Below, piece after piece: positions 36,093 to 50,437 of a stretch of DNA of 64,000 bases. The DNA is from Dasypus novemcinctus (taxonomy: Eukaryota; Chordata; Mammalia; Cingulata; Dasypodidae). A program made the translations under genes and the position numbers. Within the stretch, counting starts at the first letter, position 1. Every line of letters starts with the position of its first letter. The DNA lies in contig NC_080682.1 of the NCBI RefSeq assembly GCF_030445035.2, positions 31,230,770 through 31,294,769 of the forward strand. Direction: 5' to 3'. Below the pieces are notes generated by a model. The model saw only the letters and a program-made list of their open reading frames with translations. It was not told the DNA's origin and searched no databases.

Positions 36093-38261
36093 GTCACCCC
36101 TTCATTTGGGGTTGGAGAAAAATCGGAAAACTAAACTAGAAGTCATTTTCCATCATAAAGTTCTAATATGGGTTTTTGCTCTTCCCTAAAAATGGACATG
36201 AGAATATTAGGAGAATTAGTTTTGAGAAGATATAGGACATCGATTTTGTGAAATTTAGGAATATTGAAATTGGAGGTACATTAGGCTCAGTTTAGTTCAC
36301 AGATCACACAGAAACATTAAAATTATTGACATCTACAGAATCATGTAAGATTCTTTAAACTAATCTTCCACACTATAGGGACATTCAATCATTAGGAAGA
36401 AGTTAAAATATTATTTAATTTGCTTTATTGTTCCATGGTTTCAAATCCACTTCAAGTCCACTAATACTGTAAATGAACAGATATATTAAGATACAACAAA
36501 AAGAGAGAGCAACCTAAAATTCTGGGTGATCTGGGAAGTCTAAGAGGGCAAATGTGGCTCTTGCAGTGATATTTCTCTCTGACAGAAACTTATTTCCTGT
36601 TCTTTCAATCTGAGAATGAATCTTGAAAATAAAATATTAAGGATCATGATGCATATGTGAAGCATGGGTAATTATCCCATGTGTAGAGTATAAGATGAGA
36701 CAAAATTGTCCTCTCAGATAATGCTGATAGGTGTTAAGTATCCAAGACAGGACTATCAGAAATAGAATACTAGCTAATTTTACTTTCTCAAGAATTGTAA
36801 AACTTAAATCTTTTCATGTTCTGAAATATAACTTTTTAAGATTTTAAAGTATAGTAATTATTAAATCACATAATTCAGATAGTGACATGTAATCAAATTT
36901 TGATGTAAGACATTCCAATTTTACTGAATTTCATGAGTTTTGGAAAGAAAATGAAAGAAATATTTATGTCTTTCCTACAAAAACAATTGAAAGTGGAAAT
37001 ATCTAAAGTAAATTCTGCAATTAAAACTAATTTCTACATAGTGAAGATATGCTTATATAGTGTGATAAAAGAATAGCCCTTTTTACAACATTAAATTCAG
37101 ACTTGAAACAACAGTTTAGCACTTTCTCAGTGTTTCTCTTTTAGACCAAGTAAATCAGACATCAAGTCAATATTGCTTTACATTTTTCAAAAATATATAT
37201 CTACCAAATGCCTTTCTCTACAAGTCTGCAAATGGAAATCCAGGTAAGACATGCTTTTCCAAATAAAGTAAAGATAGTAGATAATCAACCTACAACTGAA
37301 ACTCAGATCCCTCTACTTAGAGACATGTATCCATCTCTCTATGTTGAGCTGATTGGAGTAAGATATTAATATTTTCATTTTGTAAAGATCACATCTTCAA
37401 AGACTCTATTTTGCTAATTCTTTTGACCACTTATAAGACAAACTTTAGAATATAAAACTATAGAAATTAGTCCAATGAAAGTATTTGGTGTCACAGTATG
37501 TCAAGATGAAACATTGCGGAAAGGAATTTAGAGAAATGGATTAAATATGGTAAAATGTATTAACCTTTCACAAAGTCACATACCTTTTCTACGCCCTTCA
37601 ATAATCTCTCCACTCAAGGCATCTAGAATGCACATTGTATAGCTGTAGTACTTGTAAGAAGATGGATGAGAATTTTAAGGTGTTAGCATAATTTAAACAC
37701 GCTTACTATAAAGGAGTTCTTAATACAGAAAGAATGATGGCATTTCTCAGTTTGGTGCCTAGCTAAGTTTGTCAGATATAGTATAAACAGATAATGAATT
37801 GTTTTGGTATAAGTATATCCCAAATATTACATGAAACATACTCATTTAAAAATGTTTTCAATATTTATTCAAAGTTCAAATTAAAAGTGTGTTCTAGTTT
37901 TATTTGCTAAATCTGGCAACAGTGAGCCCAGAACACTGCCACTGAGAATCTCAGGGTCACCAACTCAAAGGCCAGAACTTTCCTCATTTTAGTACTGTAA
38001 ATTCATATCAAGAATTCCCTTAGTCAGAATCCTAAAATGAAGATTTCTTCCTTTATTTTTCTTTTGGTAGGTCATCTCTGATTCTGCAACCCAAGAGACA
38101 GACTCCAGATGTCCCAACACTGAAGGCCTGGGGTCCCATGCAAAGATGAGGGCTCTCAGTGGTCCTATCTGCTCCTTATCCAAGGATTTAAGGATAAATC
38201 AGAAGACATTCATGTCCAGACAATAGTCATTATTATAAAATTCCTTCTTAATGAATTTTTC
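36093..38261. other. Non-coding stretch after OR-C
   Basis: Up to about 36450 it matches the post-OR blocks at 9930-10275 and 51540-51880 (for example attgttccatggtttcaaatcc). From there it has no obvious counterpart, so the duplicated segment probably ends or was deleted here. No gene or named repeat is recognised. Confidence 0.45.
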
Positions 38262-38405
38262 TGGGTTTCTCAACCTCAGTGCTATTGATAATTTGGAATG
38301 GAAAACTCTGTTGTGAGGAACTGTCCTTGCATTATAACATGTTTAGCAATGTCCTTGACCTGTACCCACTAGATGCCAGTAGTAGCATCCCACTACATCA
38401 TTACA
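38262..38405 (-). mobile_element. Fossil hAT-type (MER-like) DNA transposon fragment
   Basis: The run tttctcaacctcagtgctatt to cccactagatgccagtagta is the reverse complement of text in the element at 53390-53625. The wording is that of a widespread mammalian non-autonomous hAT-Charlie element; the exact family name is uncertain. Confidence 0.55.
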
Positions 38406-38824
38406 GTGAAAAATTCCTCCAGGGCGATGAAAGAATAGATGGAACACAGGGCATTTGTAGGGCATTGGAATTGTTCTGCATGATAGTGCAATGACAGATA
38501 CAGGTCATTATGCACTTTGTCAAAACCTAAAAAGTGTATGGTGCAAAATGTAAATGATAATGTAAACTACCTACCATGGTTAGTAGTAATGCTTCATATT
38601 TGGTTATCAATTATAACAATTGTACCATACTCATGTAAAATATTATTAATAGGTGAAAACAGAAAAGTAGAGGATGGGGTATATAGAAATCCCCTATATT
38701 AGTTATGTGACTTTTCTGTAACCTAAAGATTCTTTGAAAAGAAAGTGAAAAAATTAAGACACTGAAGAAATTGTCATGGCAGGTAAAAGATAACAGATCT
38801 TGTAGTGATAAAAGACAGCACAAA

Positions 38825-40170
38825 TTTTTAAAAATTTTTATTTGTTATTTTTTTTCCACTTTTAATTGTTTCAATTAAATTTTTTGGCTTGTTTTTGGGG
38901 AGGGTTTAGATTGCAGAAGGGTGGCAGCTGTGACAGAGAAAGATCACTGGTGATAGGGGATGTGTGAAGAAGAGTTCACCTGGGATATTCGTCTATGGAA
39001 TATGTATGTGTTCAAGTGGTCATCGGCTATTATTTCAGTAGGTGAAGACCCACAATAGCAACAAGAATATTGAATTCCCATCCTGGGGATGGGAATCCTG
39101 CTACATTCTCTAATATAGTGGCAAGAGGGGAGATATTAAATACAAATGGGTTCTTGTAGCTAAGAGATTTCAAAGTGAATCAGAAGGTCATTTCAGGCGT
39201 TATGCTAGTGCATATCTCAGGAGGATCTTACTGATTGCTACAGTAAACAGCTTTAAGCAGGCAGCATCCTGAGTACTCTAGAGATATCTAGACGCTGTAG
39301 GCAAGTCAAAGAATCCCAGGAATTTGGCTTCTTGTCAGTGGACCTTATCTTGGAATATATGTTAACTTACCTCCCCAATGTAATGGAGTTAGACTCATTT
39401 ATAATTTCCCTACACCTGGCTATTATGCCACTTTTAGTTGAACCTATAATTAGAATTATACCAATTAAATATATGAACCAGAGACTTAAATCTTCAGTCA
39501 GGTCATTTGCAGGTTGGGCCCTAAATCACAGCAGATTTGCAGGCAACACCTACTCTTCAGTTTATCAGACTCTCCCAGGTAAATTGACAAAATGATGATG
39601 ATGGACAATACCCATTTCAAAAACAGAGAGAATATACAGCTTTCTCAATCAGAAGTAGAATGGGAATCACCATCCCAAAATCCTCAAGATTAAGGAATGA
39701 ACAAACATAAGGAAGGAATGCAACTATGGACTAAAGTAGACATATAATTATTCTAGTAATAGAAGAACTGTTAACACTGATATGCAGACAGTGTTCACCA
39801 GAGTTTCTGAAGGGAGAGAGAGGGAAGAATAGTATAATATGGTGCATTTCTGGGATATTGTAATTGTTCTGAATGACATTGCAATGATGTGTACAGGTTA
39901 TTATAAATTTTGTCAAGACCTATAAAATTGTGCAGTGCAAAGTGTAAACCATAATGCCATAATAATTAGCAGTGCAAAGTGTAAACCATAATGTAATTAG
40001 CAGTGGTTCAATATGTGTTCACCAATTGTAACAAATATACCACACTAATGAAAAACATTGTTAATGAGGAAAACTGGGGAAGTTGTAGGAGGTGGGATAT
40101 ATGGGAATCCATGGTATTTTCAATGTAACATTTATTTAATTTAAAGCTTCTTTAATAATAAATAAAAATG
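38825..40170 (+). mobile_element. L1 3' UTR fragment
   Basis: From about 39105 (ggggagatattaaatacaaa) to the A-rich end near 40165 it matches the L1 3' UTR copies at 44400-45475 and 55260-56287. The part at 38825-39104 is less clear. A short tandem duplication (gcagtgcaaagtgtaaacca twice, about 39935-40010) lies near its 3' end. Confidence 0.65.
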
Positions 40171-42472
40171 AAAAAGTGTGAGTGAATGGTAGAGCACAGA
40201 TAGAACACTTAGATAAAATTATTGATTGATTTTTGAGAACTTAGTCCCCACTTACATTATGTTGTTCATTCTGCTACAAATCAATGTTTCCTCTCTTAAC
40301 AAAGTTAAAATTTTAAAGTAGATTCTAACCTGGTAACATGGTCATTAACTTATTAAACAGCATTTATCGAACACCTTCTATTTGAAGATTTTGTAAGCCC
40401 AGTAACAATTAAAAAGAGGTATAACACTTTCATTTTACTCTGAATAAATTAGATGTTTCATTAAAGAAATTTGTCTAGACAGCGAAATAACCCATTGAAT
40501 TGGGGATGCACATAATCACTTTTAGTTGAGAAAGACTCCTGTATTTCTTTGATTCTAGTATTTTTTAATGTTTCTGCTGTCTGAATTCAACTTACAACAA
40601 ATGTGTAGATTTAATATCATATCTCTTCTACAAATGATGTCAATAAAAATGTGTTATCTGTGAATCAGGAAATGTGGTATCTAAAATCTTCCTTATAATT
40701 TCTTCCCATTTTTTAATTTGTGCCAACAACTTTTCTATGCTCTAAGATCTTATTTAGAGCTGATTTTGTTTATTTTCTTTCACCACAAGCCATGTTTTGC
40801 TCATTTCATTGGAATTTTATTAAAATACCTGCCTATTGTCCCTTGCAAAACTCTTCAAAATATTCACAGAAGCAGGGAGACACATAGTGCAGAAACTCTC
40901 AGGTTAGGACATTTCTATTTCTCCATCTCCCTGGCATTTGAGAGACCTTACATTTGAGAAGCTACACTAAGCCAGGTCCTCTCTACAAAGCTCACTAGAA
41001 AGAGTCTGCTTCATTTCCTGAAATACCCAGATATATAATGTCTGCAGTGACTGTAAATCTCCCAAAAATGATTTTTCCCATGAGAACTGTTTGATCCAAA
41101 GTCATTGTCTAGAGGTCTTATATGTAAAATGTCCAAATTCTTTCAGAATCTGAAAATTAATGCAGCTATTCTCCTAGATCTGGGAACTTGCTTGGGGGAG
41201 ACATTAATACTCCTGTTTACTTCCACTCCCTGTGGAAGCTGGTCCATAGAGAATATCTGGTGCCTTAACTCCAGAGGCTCCAAGCAAGTAATTAATATTA
41301 AGTACTGTTTTCTGCTATAAATCTGGTTTCTTGGGAACCATGAAGGAAATCCACTGAGGTTTAAGCAACATTTTAGATAAAACTTAAGTAAGGGTTTAAA
41401 GGTCTTCTCACTGTTACCCATGACTTCCCAGAGATTACATAAATTGTTGTATAATGAAGAATCATAGCAGAAGTCATCTTTTTAATTTACTCAAATATAG
41501 TCCTAAAGTGTCTTCCATGTTCCTAGCCTCTGCGAAGCATAATCACACCCTTGGTGCTCTAAGCTAACTGGGGACTTGGAAAGTCCTGCTTTCAGGTCCC
41601 TCTCCTACTTAATTATGTTCTGCCAAGGGTATTAGTCACAAATTTTCTCCTCATGTACATTATGGATAGGATGATAGATGTTGAAAATTTGATTTCTGAG
41701 TGTCCTCGGAAGAAATTATATCTGGGGCTAGAACCAGTATCATTAGTTTTTTATTATTGTTGCCAACTTCCTAGGTCATTGATTAACATTTATATTTTCT
41801 ATCACTCACAGCATTATCTCATCTTTTCTTTGGATTATCACATAGTTTTCAACAAGTCATCCAGAATTCTACGTTTAGTTAACAATCCATATTTCCAAAA
41901 AGTTCATGATTCTGTTTTCTGTCTTACTCCTGATATATTCTTAGATCATATTTTAATTAATTCACATTCATGCTGTTCACTAACCTCCAATTTGGAGTTC
42001 CTGCCTATAGACTTGTCCTCATACCTGTCCACCACACTGCCACTGAAATAACTATTAAAAAGAAATGAACTTACATTTATATATTGGTTTAATATGTATA
42101 AATACCTCTGGAAGGATATATTGGGAGTTTTGCATATGACTGAGAGAAAGGGAAAGAGAACCATGTGAATGCATTGCTTACTCTAAAAAATAATTAAAGA
42201 AGTGTAAACTAAATTAAAATAAATAAGTGAAAGCTAGCATAAACAAATCATTCTCCAGTATGTAAATGTGAGTGAATCCCAGTTAAAAAGATGGCTGTCT
42301 CAGTTCCTAAAAACAGCATCCAAATACTTTTCTACCACCCTTATTTGTCTTCTCTTTCTGTAAAATATTAGGTTCCTAGATATCAAGAAATATTCTACAT
42401 AATTATGTAATATAAAACAAGGGCTATATCATGCTGGCTAGCCTAAACAACAAGCATATTGTCTCACAATGT
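40171..42472. repeat. Duplication unit IV, left spacer block (non-coding)
   Basis: From about 40525 it is colinear with unit III (28945 onwards) and, from about 41130, with unit II (14610 onwards). The 132-codon frame at 41653-42051 has no recognisable domain and is not open in the paralogous blocks. Confidence 0.65.
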
Positions 42473-42932
42473 GGTGGGTTGAATCATGTGCCTTAGGTCT
42501 GGGTCCACATTCTAATGGATGTAGATTCATTGCAAATAAGAGCTCTACAAGATGAACTTCAGTAAAGTGTGGCTCAGCTGAACCAGGTTGGGCTTTAATA
42601 CAGTTTACTGGAGTCCTTCATAAGCATAAATGAAATTCACACACAAATTGAGAAACCCATGGGGTTTCAGACAGAAACTGCATATCAACAGAACATGGAA
42701 GGGAAAGGAGAAGACCCTGTCATGAGAGTAGTCATGTAACAGAAATGTTAAGGACCAATATTCCATGGCAATTAGTCACAGAAGGTCACAGTCTTTTTGG
42801 AGAAAGCATCACCTTGCTGATGCTTCATTTGTTGTCTTTGCCTAACCTCAAAACTTTGAGCCAATAAGTTCCTTTTGTTTAAGCCAACCCCTCATGTAGT
42901 ATTCATTTTAGCAGCTAGGAAATTAAATGGCA
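42473..42932 (+). mobile_element. MaLR-type solo LTR, unit IV
   Basis: It starts near tgtggtgggttgaatcatgt and ends near agcagctaggaaattaaatg. Internal blocks ggagaaagcatcaccttgct and aaaactttgagccaataag match the copies at 3894, 12396 and 15921. Confidence 0.7.
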
Positions 42933-44074
42933 TGGTTTTGAAGACTGTAAATCCAACATGAAGTCATCAACAGGTCACACGTTTTCCTGGAATTTTTGTG
43001 ATCATCCTCCATCACTTGATGATCTCTCTCTCTGACTTCTGGTTTCTTCTGATTTCTCTTGTTTGAATTTATCCTATTTAGAAGGCTTCTACTCACAAAG
43101 ATTAAGGCCCACCCTTATAAAGTTTGGTCATGCCTAAAGATGATCACTGAAAATACTACAAATAAATGAATTTACACCCTGACATATCTTAAAATATTCA
43201 AACATACTGTTTATAAAACCTCAGGAATGCAGAAGAAGACTTGAACATGCTTTTAGTGGGGTACATAATTGAACTCCCAAGTCTACGTTTCAGTGCACTT
43301 GTACAATGTCTCATCAACTTTAGTGATTTCATCCACCAAAACCTGCTGAGATGTGAACCATGGCAGGAAGCCTTTTGTAATTACTCTGGACCAAGTTCAG
43401 ATTTTTGATAGTCATGATTTCTGTTCATCATCCATTCTTTACTTATTTATCACACCATAGAGTATTATATTTATCTAGTATGTTATACCATGTAAGTACA
43501 ATATGTAAGTGTTGTACTTATATGTATGTGACTTCTCTCCAACTCATGTATGGGTTCCTGGAGATCATGAACTATTTCTCATTCACATTTGCATTCTTCT
43601 CACACATTTCTATTTCTACCCAGAAGTGCATGTTATTAAGTGTTATCAAAACAGAACTCTTAGCCATATTTTCCTCATTTGAAACATTTGAGAAACCTGA
43701 AATGCTCTTCACACCAGGGGTAACAACATGTCCATTTTTCAAGTCCATGTATTAATTGCTGATTTTAGGCCAGGGTCTCCAGTCTTATCTTTTCATGTTT
43801 TGACATTTCTTCCTGCTATACTTGGCCTTCATCCTTCAGTGTAACAATCAAATAATGATGAATTGAAAAGCTTTCATAACTTGAGTGAACTGTGAAAATT
43901 AATTTAAAATGTGTAATAAAATTTGGATTCAAAAGATCTTTTTTCCTGACAGATCTGGAAATACATTATTTCATTGATTATAAGGTATATTTTCATCATT
44001 ATGTTATGATTTAATTAACAAAAGTGCTTTATCATGTATTCATGCAATAATGGTAAATCTTATAGGAGTTTGGG

Positions 44075-45475
44075 TAGGATAGACATCGTAATGGTATTCA
44101 GCAATGACCAGTGAAGAAGGATGGTCCAATGATGGGCCCTTGATAGTGACGACTATGCCTATGGGACTTTTGTGCTAGAAAGTTCAACTTGGCCTAGTGT
44201 TGCAGGGTGCCTAAGAGTTACCTCATGAAAGCCTCCATATTGCTCAAATGTGGTCACTCTCTAGGTCAAACTCAGCATATAAATGCATTACCTTCTCCCC
44301 AGCATGGGACATGACTCCCAGGAATGAGCCTCCCTGGCACTGAGGGATTGCTACCAAATACCGGCTGGTGATGCAAACTGGAAAAAGACCTTGAACAAAA
44401 GGGGGAATGATAAATACAAATGAATTTATATGGCTAAGGGACTTCAAAATGTGTCAGGAGGTCACCAGAGAGGTCATGCTTATGCATGCCTCAGCAGAAT
44501 CTCATAAATAGCCAAAGTAGATAGTTCCCCAGGTAGTGGTTCTGCTGAGGGCTATGGAAACACCCAAATCCTACAGTCATGGCTGATGATTCTGGAGTTT
44601 GGTGACTTGTCAGTGGACCCTACTTTGGAATTTGTGCTCCTGAGTATGGTGTAGTTGGACTCAGATATGACTTCTCTACACATGCCTCTTCTGTGCCTTT
44701 TATTGAACCTGTGGTTGGTGCTGGGGTAGGTGTATGTCCAGGAGTCTTGAATCTCTGGGCTGTCCATGTGCCAGTTGGGCTCTGAGCCTCAGGCAGAGTT
44801 GGACCACCTACTTTCCAGTTTGTTGGACTTACCTAGGTCAGCTATCAAGAAGGTGAGTATGGATAACCACCACCACCAAGTAACCAATAGTGTCTACAAC
44901 TGCAAGCAAGAGAATTCCATTCATAAGCCATTTGGGATCAAAGCCCCCTCTAAATTAAGAGGTGGAGTGGGCATCAACTTCCTAGAATCCTCAGAATGGG
45001 GAATAAAATATAGACTAGAGAGGTCTGACTGACATTCTACTATAGAATTATTGTGACTCTAGCAATGGAAGAAATTATATCATTGATGTAGAGACAGTGG
45101 CTACTGGAGTTGCTGAAGACAGGGAAAGGGAAAATGACATGTAATATGGGGGAATTTTGGGATTTGGAGTTGTCCTGAATGATACTGTATGGACAGATGC
45201 AGGGCACTATATATCCTGCAATAGCCCACTGAACGGACTGGGAGAGAGTGTAAACAACAATGTAAACTCTAATTCATGCTATGTAGCAGTGTTCCAAAAT
45301 GTATTCATCAAATGCAATGAATGTACCACACTAATGAAAGAAGTTTTTGATGTGGGAAAAGTGGGAGGTAAAGGGAGTGGAGCACATGGAAATCCCCTAT
45401 AATTTTTTAATGTAACATTTTGTGTGATCTATGTTTCTTTTAAAAAGAAATTAAAAATATATATTTTTTAAAAAG
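44075..45475 (+). mobile_element. L1 3' UTR fragment
   Basis: Matches the L1 at 54041-56287: gttgcagggtgcctaagagt, agcatgggacatgactccca, a gcagagttggaccacc region, and an end reading tttttaatgtaacatttt before an A-rich tail. It is 5' truncated. Its site is empty in unit II near 17940. Confidence 0.75.
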
Positions 45476-45811
45476 ATAGTAGTATTGTCACTTGGACAGA
45501 ATGTCTTCATCTTTCCAATCAGGATACACATGGGTTTGTTAATGACTAATTTGGATAATGAGTTGAAATTTATTCTTTCCAATGTCATGCCTTTTGAAAT
45601 AAATGTTATTGATGTAATTGTGGCCACCGAATTTAGATGTATTTATCTAAAAATCACTGCTAGTATCTCAGGTAAATCTTGCATTAGAACTTGTAGTTTT
45701 GCTATTGTTCCTTCTTTGTTTTGTATATTCATCAGCTAAATGCTATACATTATTGAGCAAAAAGTAAATATACTAAAAAAGGAAAAGCCTCGAAGTGGAT
45801 ACTGATATTAT

Positions 45812-46150
45812 AGGCATACTTCAGAAATATTGCAGGTGTGGTAACAGATCACTGCCATAAAGCAAACAGAATAAAGTGAATCACATGAAATTTTTAGATT
45901 TCCAATGGATATAAAAACTATGTTCACATTAAACTGTAGATTATAAAGTGTTCAATAGCATTATGTCTAAAATAACAATGTACCAACATTAATTAAAATG
46001 GGACACAGAGAAATGAGGTGAGCATATGCTTTTGGATAAAGGACACAGAGTTGTTCAAAGCAAGGCTGACACCAAACCTTCAATTTGTCAAGTCATGCAA
46101 TATTTGCAAAGCACAATAAAACAAAGGGCAATAAAATAAAGGATGTTTAT
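45812..46150. mobile_element. Short Tigger-like DNA transposon (unit IV)
   Basis: The left end taggcatacttcagaaata, internal gttcaatagcattatgtcta and right end gcaataaaataaaggatg match the copies at 18337 and 30790. Confidence 0.65.
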
Positions 46151-46794
46151 ATTGAATTTAGGAGTTTAAAGTGTGGTTTGCCCTAGGACTAAAATAACAT
46201 GAATACCTTTAATTCCAAATTTTAAAAAATTTGATTCTGATTGTAATACAAATAACATTAAAATGATACCAAAAGAAATAAATATCTGTGTGTATTGGAA
46301 CAAAACGTCAGAATATAGATCATTATAAACATTTAGTCTGTTTCCTCAGGTCTTTAACAGATCTTGTCTTGAAATATTTAAATCAGTTTTTGAATTATTG
46401 AACATCACTTTTGGCTAGTTATTGAATTTTCTCTTCAAAAGTGAATTTTAGTCTAAGATGAGCAGATGCTGGTATGGATGAGTTCATTGACTTCTTCGAC
46501 TGTGACTATCAAGTGATATAAACTCTTACAGAAAAACATTTGCAAGGAAATCTGCAATGTGTTCCAATTCAAAGTAATGTTTAAATTTTTTCTAAATTGT
46601 AAATGTCCTCTTCCCACTGATGATTTTGTACCCAGCTAGAGATAAAATATAGTTCTATCCACTTAACAATGACAATGACTGTAAGAAGAGAAAAGGTAAA
46701 TGTTATTGCCTCATATATTATCAATATATTTCATGGCTCCAGTTAGAGAAAGTTTTGTACTTTGAGTGTAAATGGCATGAAAAAATATATATCT

Positions 46795-47555
46795 TTTCTG
46801 AGTCTGGCTTAGAAAGAGGCTAAATTTGAATAACAAGGAGGTTTTCACAGGGAAACTCTTAGGTAACAGTTATTACTTGTGTGAATTTAAATTTTTATAA
46901 AAATAAGATCAATAAGTACATGCAATAATATTGAGGACTTGGCATATTTGTCTGTTTTCTTTTTTTGCACTGTCTATATATTCAAGAGATTCTTGTTCCT
47001 CTTTTTGAGAATGCAAGACTCTCCAGGATGAAAGTTTAATATTTTCTTGTTTATTGTATGGGCCTCAAACTCCTGAGAAGACATCCTTTTAGAAGAAGAA
47101 CACATTCATATTCCATAGAAGCATGCCTCAGGTGCACACTTCCCTAAACATCTCCCTACCACCAGGATCCTGCACCAGTGACCCTTCCCTGCCATATTTT
47201 CTGAAAGAACATTCCTACAATAGTGTTCTCACCCACAGACCCTCACCTTGCCAAAGTTTGCCTCTTCCTTCTTCCATCCATGGATAGCCCAACATACCCC
47301 TCGACCCCAGTCTATCTCACACTCCAGTATCGTCCACCCCACTTATAGCTTTGCACCACCAATACCCCCATCCACTGCTAAATCAGTCCCATCCTTATTA
47401 GAGATTGAACATTGGGACACCACAATCTATACCATTTCTATCTACTGGTAACTTATCTTCCAGACTGTATCTTTGTGAGTGCTCAATATCTTTAGTTCCT
47501 ATCAGTGAGGTCATGCTATGTTTGTCCTTTAGTGACTGTTCTACTCTTTGTTAAA
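46795..47555 (-). mobile_element. Degenerate L1 3' UTR fragment
   Basis: On the plus strand it reads like 21040-21100 (ctggcttagaaagaggct) and then 22195-22800 (gcaataatattgaggacttg; ttgtttattgtatgggcct). It is therefore minus-strand L1 3' UTR with an internal deletion. Confidence 0.6.
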
Positions 47556-48130
47556 GAAAATGAGGTGGGGGCTGTGTGATTTTATCAAGGCCCTGAGGGA
47601 AAGAATCAATACTAAAAACATAGTTTATTTAAGGATATCATATATTTGAAGGGATATATTACAAACAAATAGAGAAGGAAAGGATTCTCAATAAATGACA
47701 TCATAAAAATAGGTATACAATTTGTTAAAAAGAGTTAGACCATTACATTTTAAGGAATCAATTTGAAAGAACATACAAAATTGTATGAAAACAAATAAGT
47801 TGAAGACTTTACACTTTAGGTTGAAAAAACTTATTCAAGATAAAATGTAGAATAGGACATAATTTATTTTCTCTTTTTATTCTTTGAATTTAAAACATAA
47901 AATAACTAAACTGTACATTAAGAAGCATCGTTAATACATAACGTTAGATGAAATACACCAAACTGTGATATATTTTCAATATATTCTTTAGGAGTTAGTG
48001 TTCTTAAAATATAAAATATCTTGTGAATTATTTTGAGTACATAACTACCAAATGGAAGAATGGCAAAGCGCTTGACAGAAATCTCAAAAAAAATAATTTA
48101 AAAAATCATTATAAATGAAATGTTTCCATA

Positions 48131-50437
48131 ATAATTTTTGGCTATTATTCACTTAGCTCCTTCCAAATCCTGAGTGATTTTTCAATTCTATCATGTCACC
48201 AATGTCACCAAATGCAAGATATTATTTTATTAATCAGTAAAATTTCTTTTGAGTCAAGCTGTCCAGAAGAGCTTCACCTCATTGAGTATGACTATAAACA
48301 GCCAAGGAAGTACTCAAGGCTAATTATTTTATAAAAATTGTGAAGGGATATTGAATTGGATCCATGAAACTTCAGTTACCTAGATTTTAATGTGTAATAA
48401 TCAATACCACCACTGGCATCACATTTGGTTTATAAATGTTACAAAGTTTCTATAGCACCTATGCTTAATATAATGAAATAAAGTCTGAAGAGTCTTGAGG
48501 CTTATTACTTAAGTGTTCAGTTCTAGAGAGATTTATCAGTGCTAAGGGAGATAATAAGATGTTAAAAGAATCTCTTCCTTTCATTGTAGATTGCAATCCC
48601 TCAGAAGTTGTGTTCGTTGCCTTTGTCTCATTTCCATTCTTCCTCTCCATTTTTTAGGCTGTGATGATTCTTCTGGAAGTATACACAATGCACACCCCAG
48701 GTATTTTTGTTAGCTGTCTTCCCTTTAGTTTCTGCTCAGTAGAGCGACTGGAGGCTGCAGGGGAGGAAAAAAAGGGAGGATTAGAAACATGTGGACAGGA
48801 AAGGAGAAGGGAATTCCTTTTTGTTTTTCAAATACTTTGTATGTGAATCTAGCAGGAATAGACACTTGGGTGTGGTTAACAGCTTCTAACCATTTCACTG
48901 CTCTCTTCAGAGATAGAAGCAGTAGATTTGGTGTTGAATGACTGTTGGGACATGTCACCAGAGTCTGAACACTGCTGAGGCCTAAGCCATCCTCAGAGGC
49001 ACAGACACCCTGAGAGCCAAGAACCTTCCTCAAGGATTTAACAGCAGCTAGGTGAGTGGAGCAAGTCCTCTAAGCTCTGAGAACCTGGTAATGATACTTC
49101 TTTATTGCCTCCCGATATCAAATATACTAGCTGTCCTCTGCATTTTATGATCAGTACATTAATACACAATATCCCTTTTGTGTTCTTTCAGCCGTCTAAC
49201 TTCTAAAATTCCATGTATTAAATTGTTCTAGGAATTTGTTTTAATGAGTGAAACCTAAATCATATGATATGCATTATAATGTGGGATGACTTTAGATAAT
49301 TTGCAATTCTTGAAATTCAGCATAATGCTCTAATTCATGTATTAAGTCTGATATGTATATCATTTATTCACCAGTATTTACTCATTCATCAATTTAACAA
49401 AAAAATATAAATAAACTATAATATGCAAACGATAGTCAAAGAGAAAAATATAACTCCAGGCCTCAAAGATTTCATTTAAGCAGACATTAGCTAAGAACAT
49501 TCTATGTTCCAATGAGCTGTCAAATGTAATATTTTGTCATAATTCAATTTCAATATAATGCTGTGAGGTTGCCTTTATTATCCAATGTTTAAACTTGAGG
49601 AGTCTGAGAATTGGATAGATTAATTATTTACCAAATGAAAAAATCATGGTCAAAACACTAACCCATTATTTCATGTTCTCAAGCTTGTTGCTTTTCTCAT
49701 ATAACTATATACAGAAGGTGAGAATATTGTTTTAAAGTAAATAATGTAGAGGCTTACATGAAACAAAATAGAAACATAATTATAGTATCAATCGGATCAT
49801 AGTAATTGTGACAGGTGTAGAGGTTCGATCTAGGCCTGTAGAGAAAGGTTAAGAAAGGGCAGTTCAGCACAAGCAGAGACACATGCAAAGAACATGTGCA
49901 GAGCCTGAGGAATCCACTTATAAGCTACAGGATGAATTTCATCCAGAATTGTTAGACAGAGGGTTAATATGAATACAAGCAGTAAAAGAAAAAGGGGAGT
50001 AACAAATGCTGCTACTGATGCTGATTATAATAGCAATTACTAATATACACCTTGTGAAAAACATGATTGCAATTTTGAAAAGAATGATAGTTTAACTAAT
50101 GGTTACAGAAAAAGAGTGTAATTCTCATCAACTATTCATTAGGTATAAGAAAGTTTTACAGGAACCTAAATGCCTGAGTCTTAGTAGTGCCATTTTCCAT
50201 AATACAGTTTAAATAAAACAGATTGAAGAAAAGCAAAATATTTAGGAATGTTTTGAAATAGTCTCAAGCCAACTCTTAGAAATTGAAATGGCACAAATAG
50301 ATGTGAATCAAAAAAGACTCATTAATAACTACCTTGCTCCTTACTATTCCCTACACTGTAGCACTGCAACCCACCTACTAACCCCTCCACAAGAATCCTA
50401 TTTGGAAATCTGAGTCCTGTTTAAAAAAAAAAAGTCT
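48131..50437. repeat. Duplication unit IV, downstream conserved block (non-coding)
   Basis: Matches 6400-8940 and 33590-35180. The part at about 48560-49060 is the best-kept block and pairs with 6640-7130. No gene is seen. Confidence 0.6.

Larger units (their letters stand above)
42933..48130. repeat. Duplication unit IV, spacer block (non-coding)
   Basis: Colinear with 4024-6350, 16353-19795 and 30240-32530 once two L1 pieces are removed. No gene is seen. Confidence 0.65.

Noticed and set aside
41653-42051. 132-codon frame considered as a gene
   Set aside because: The paralogous blocks in units II and III do not keep it open; AT-rich chance frame.
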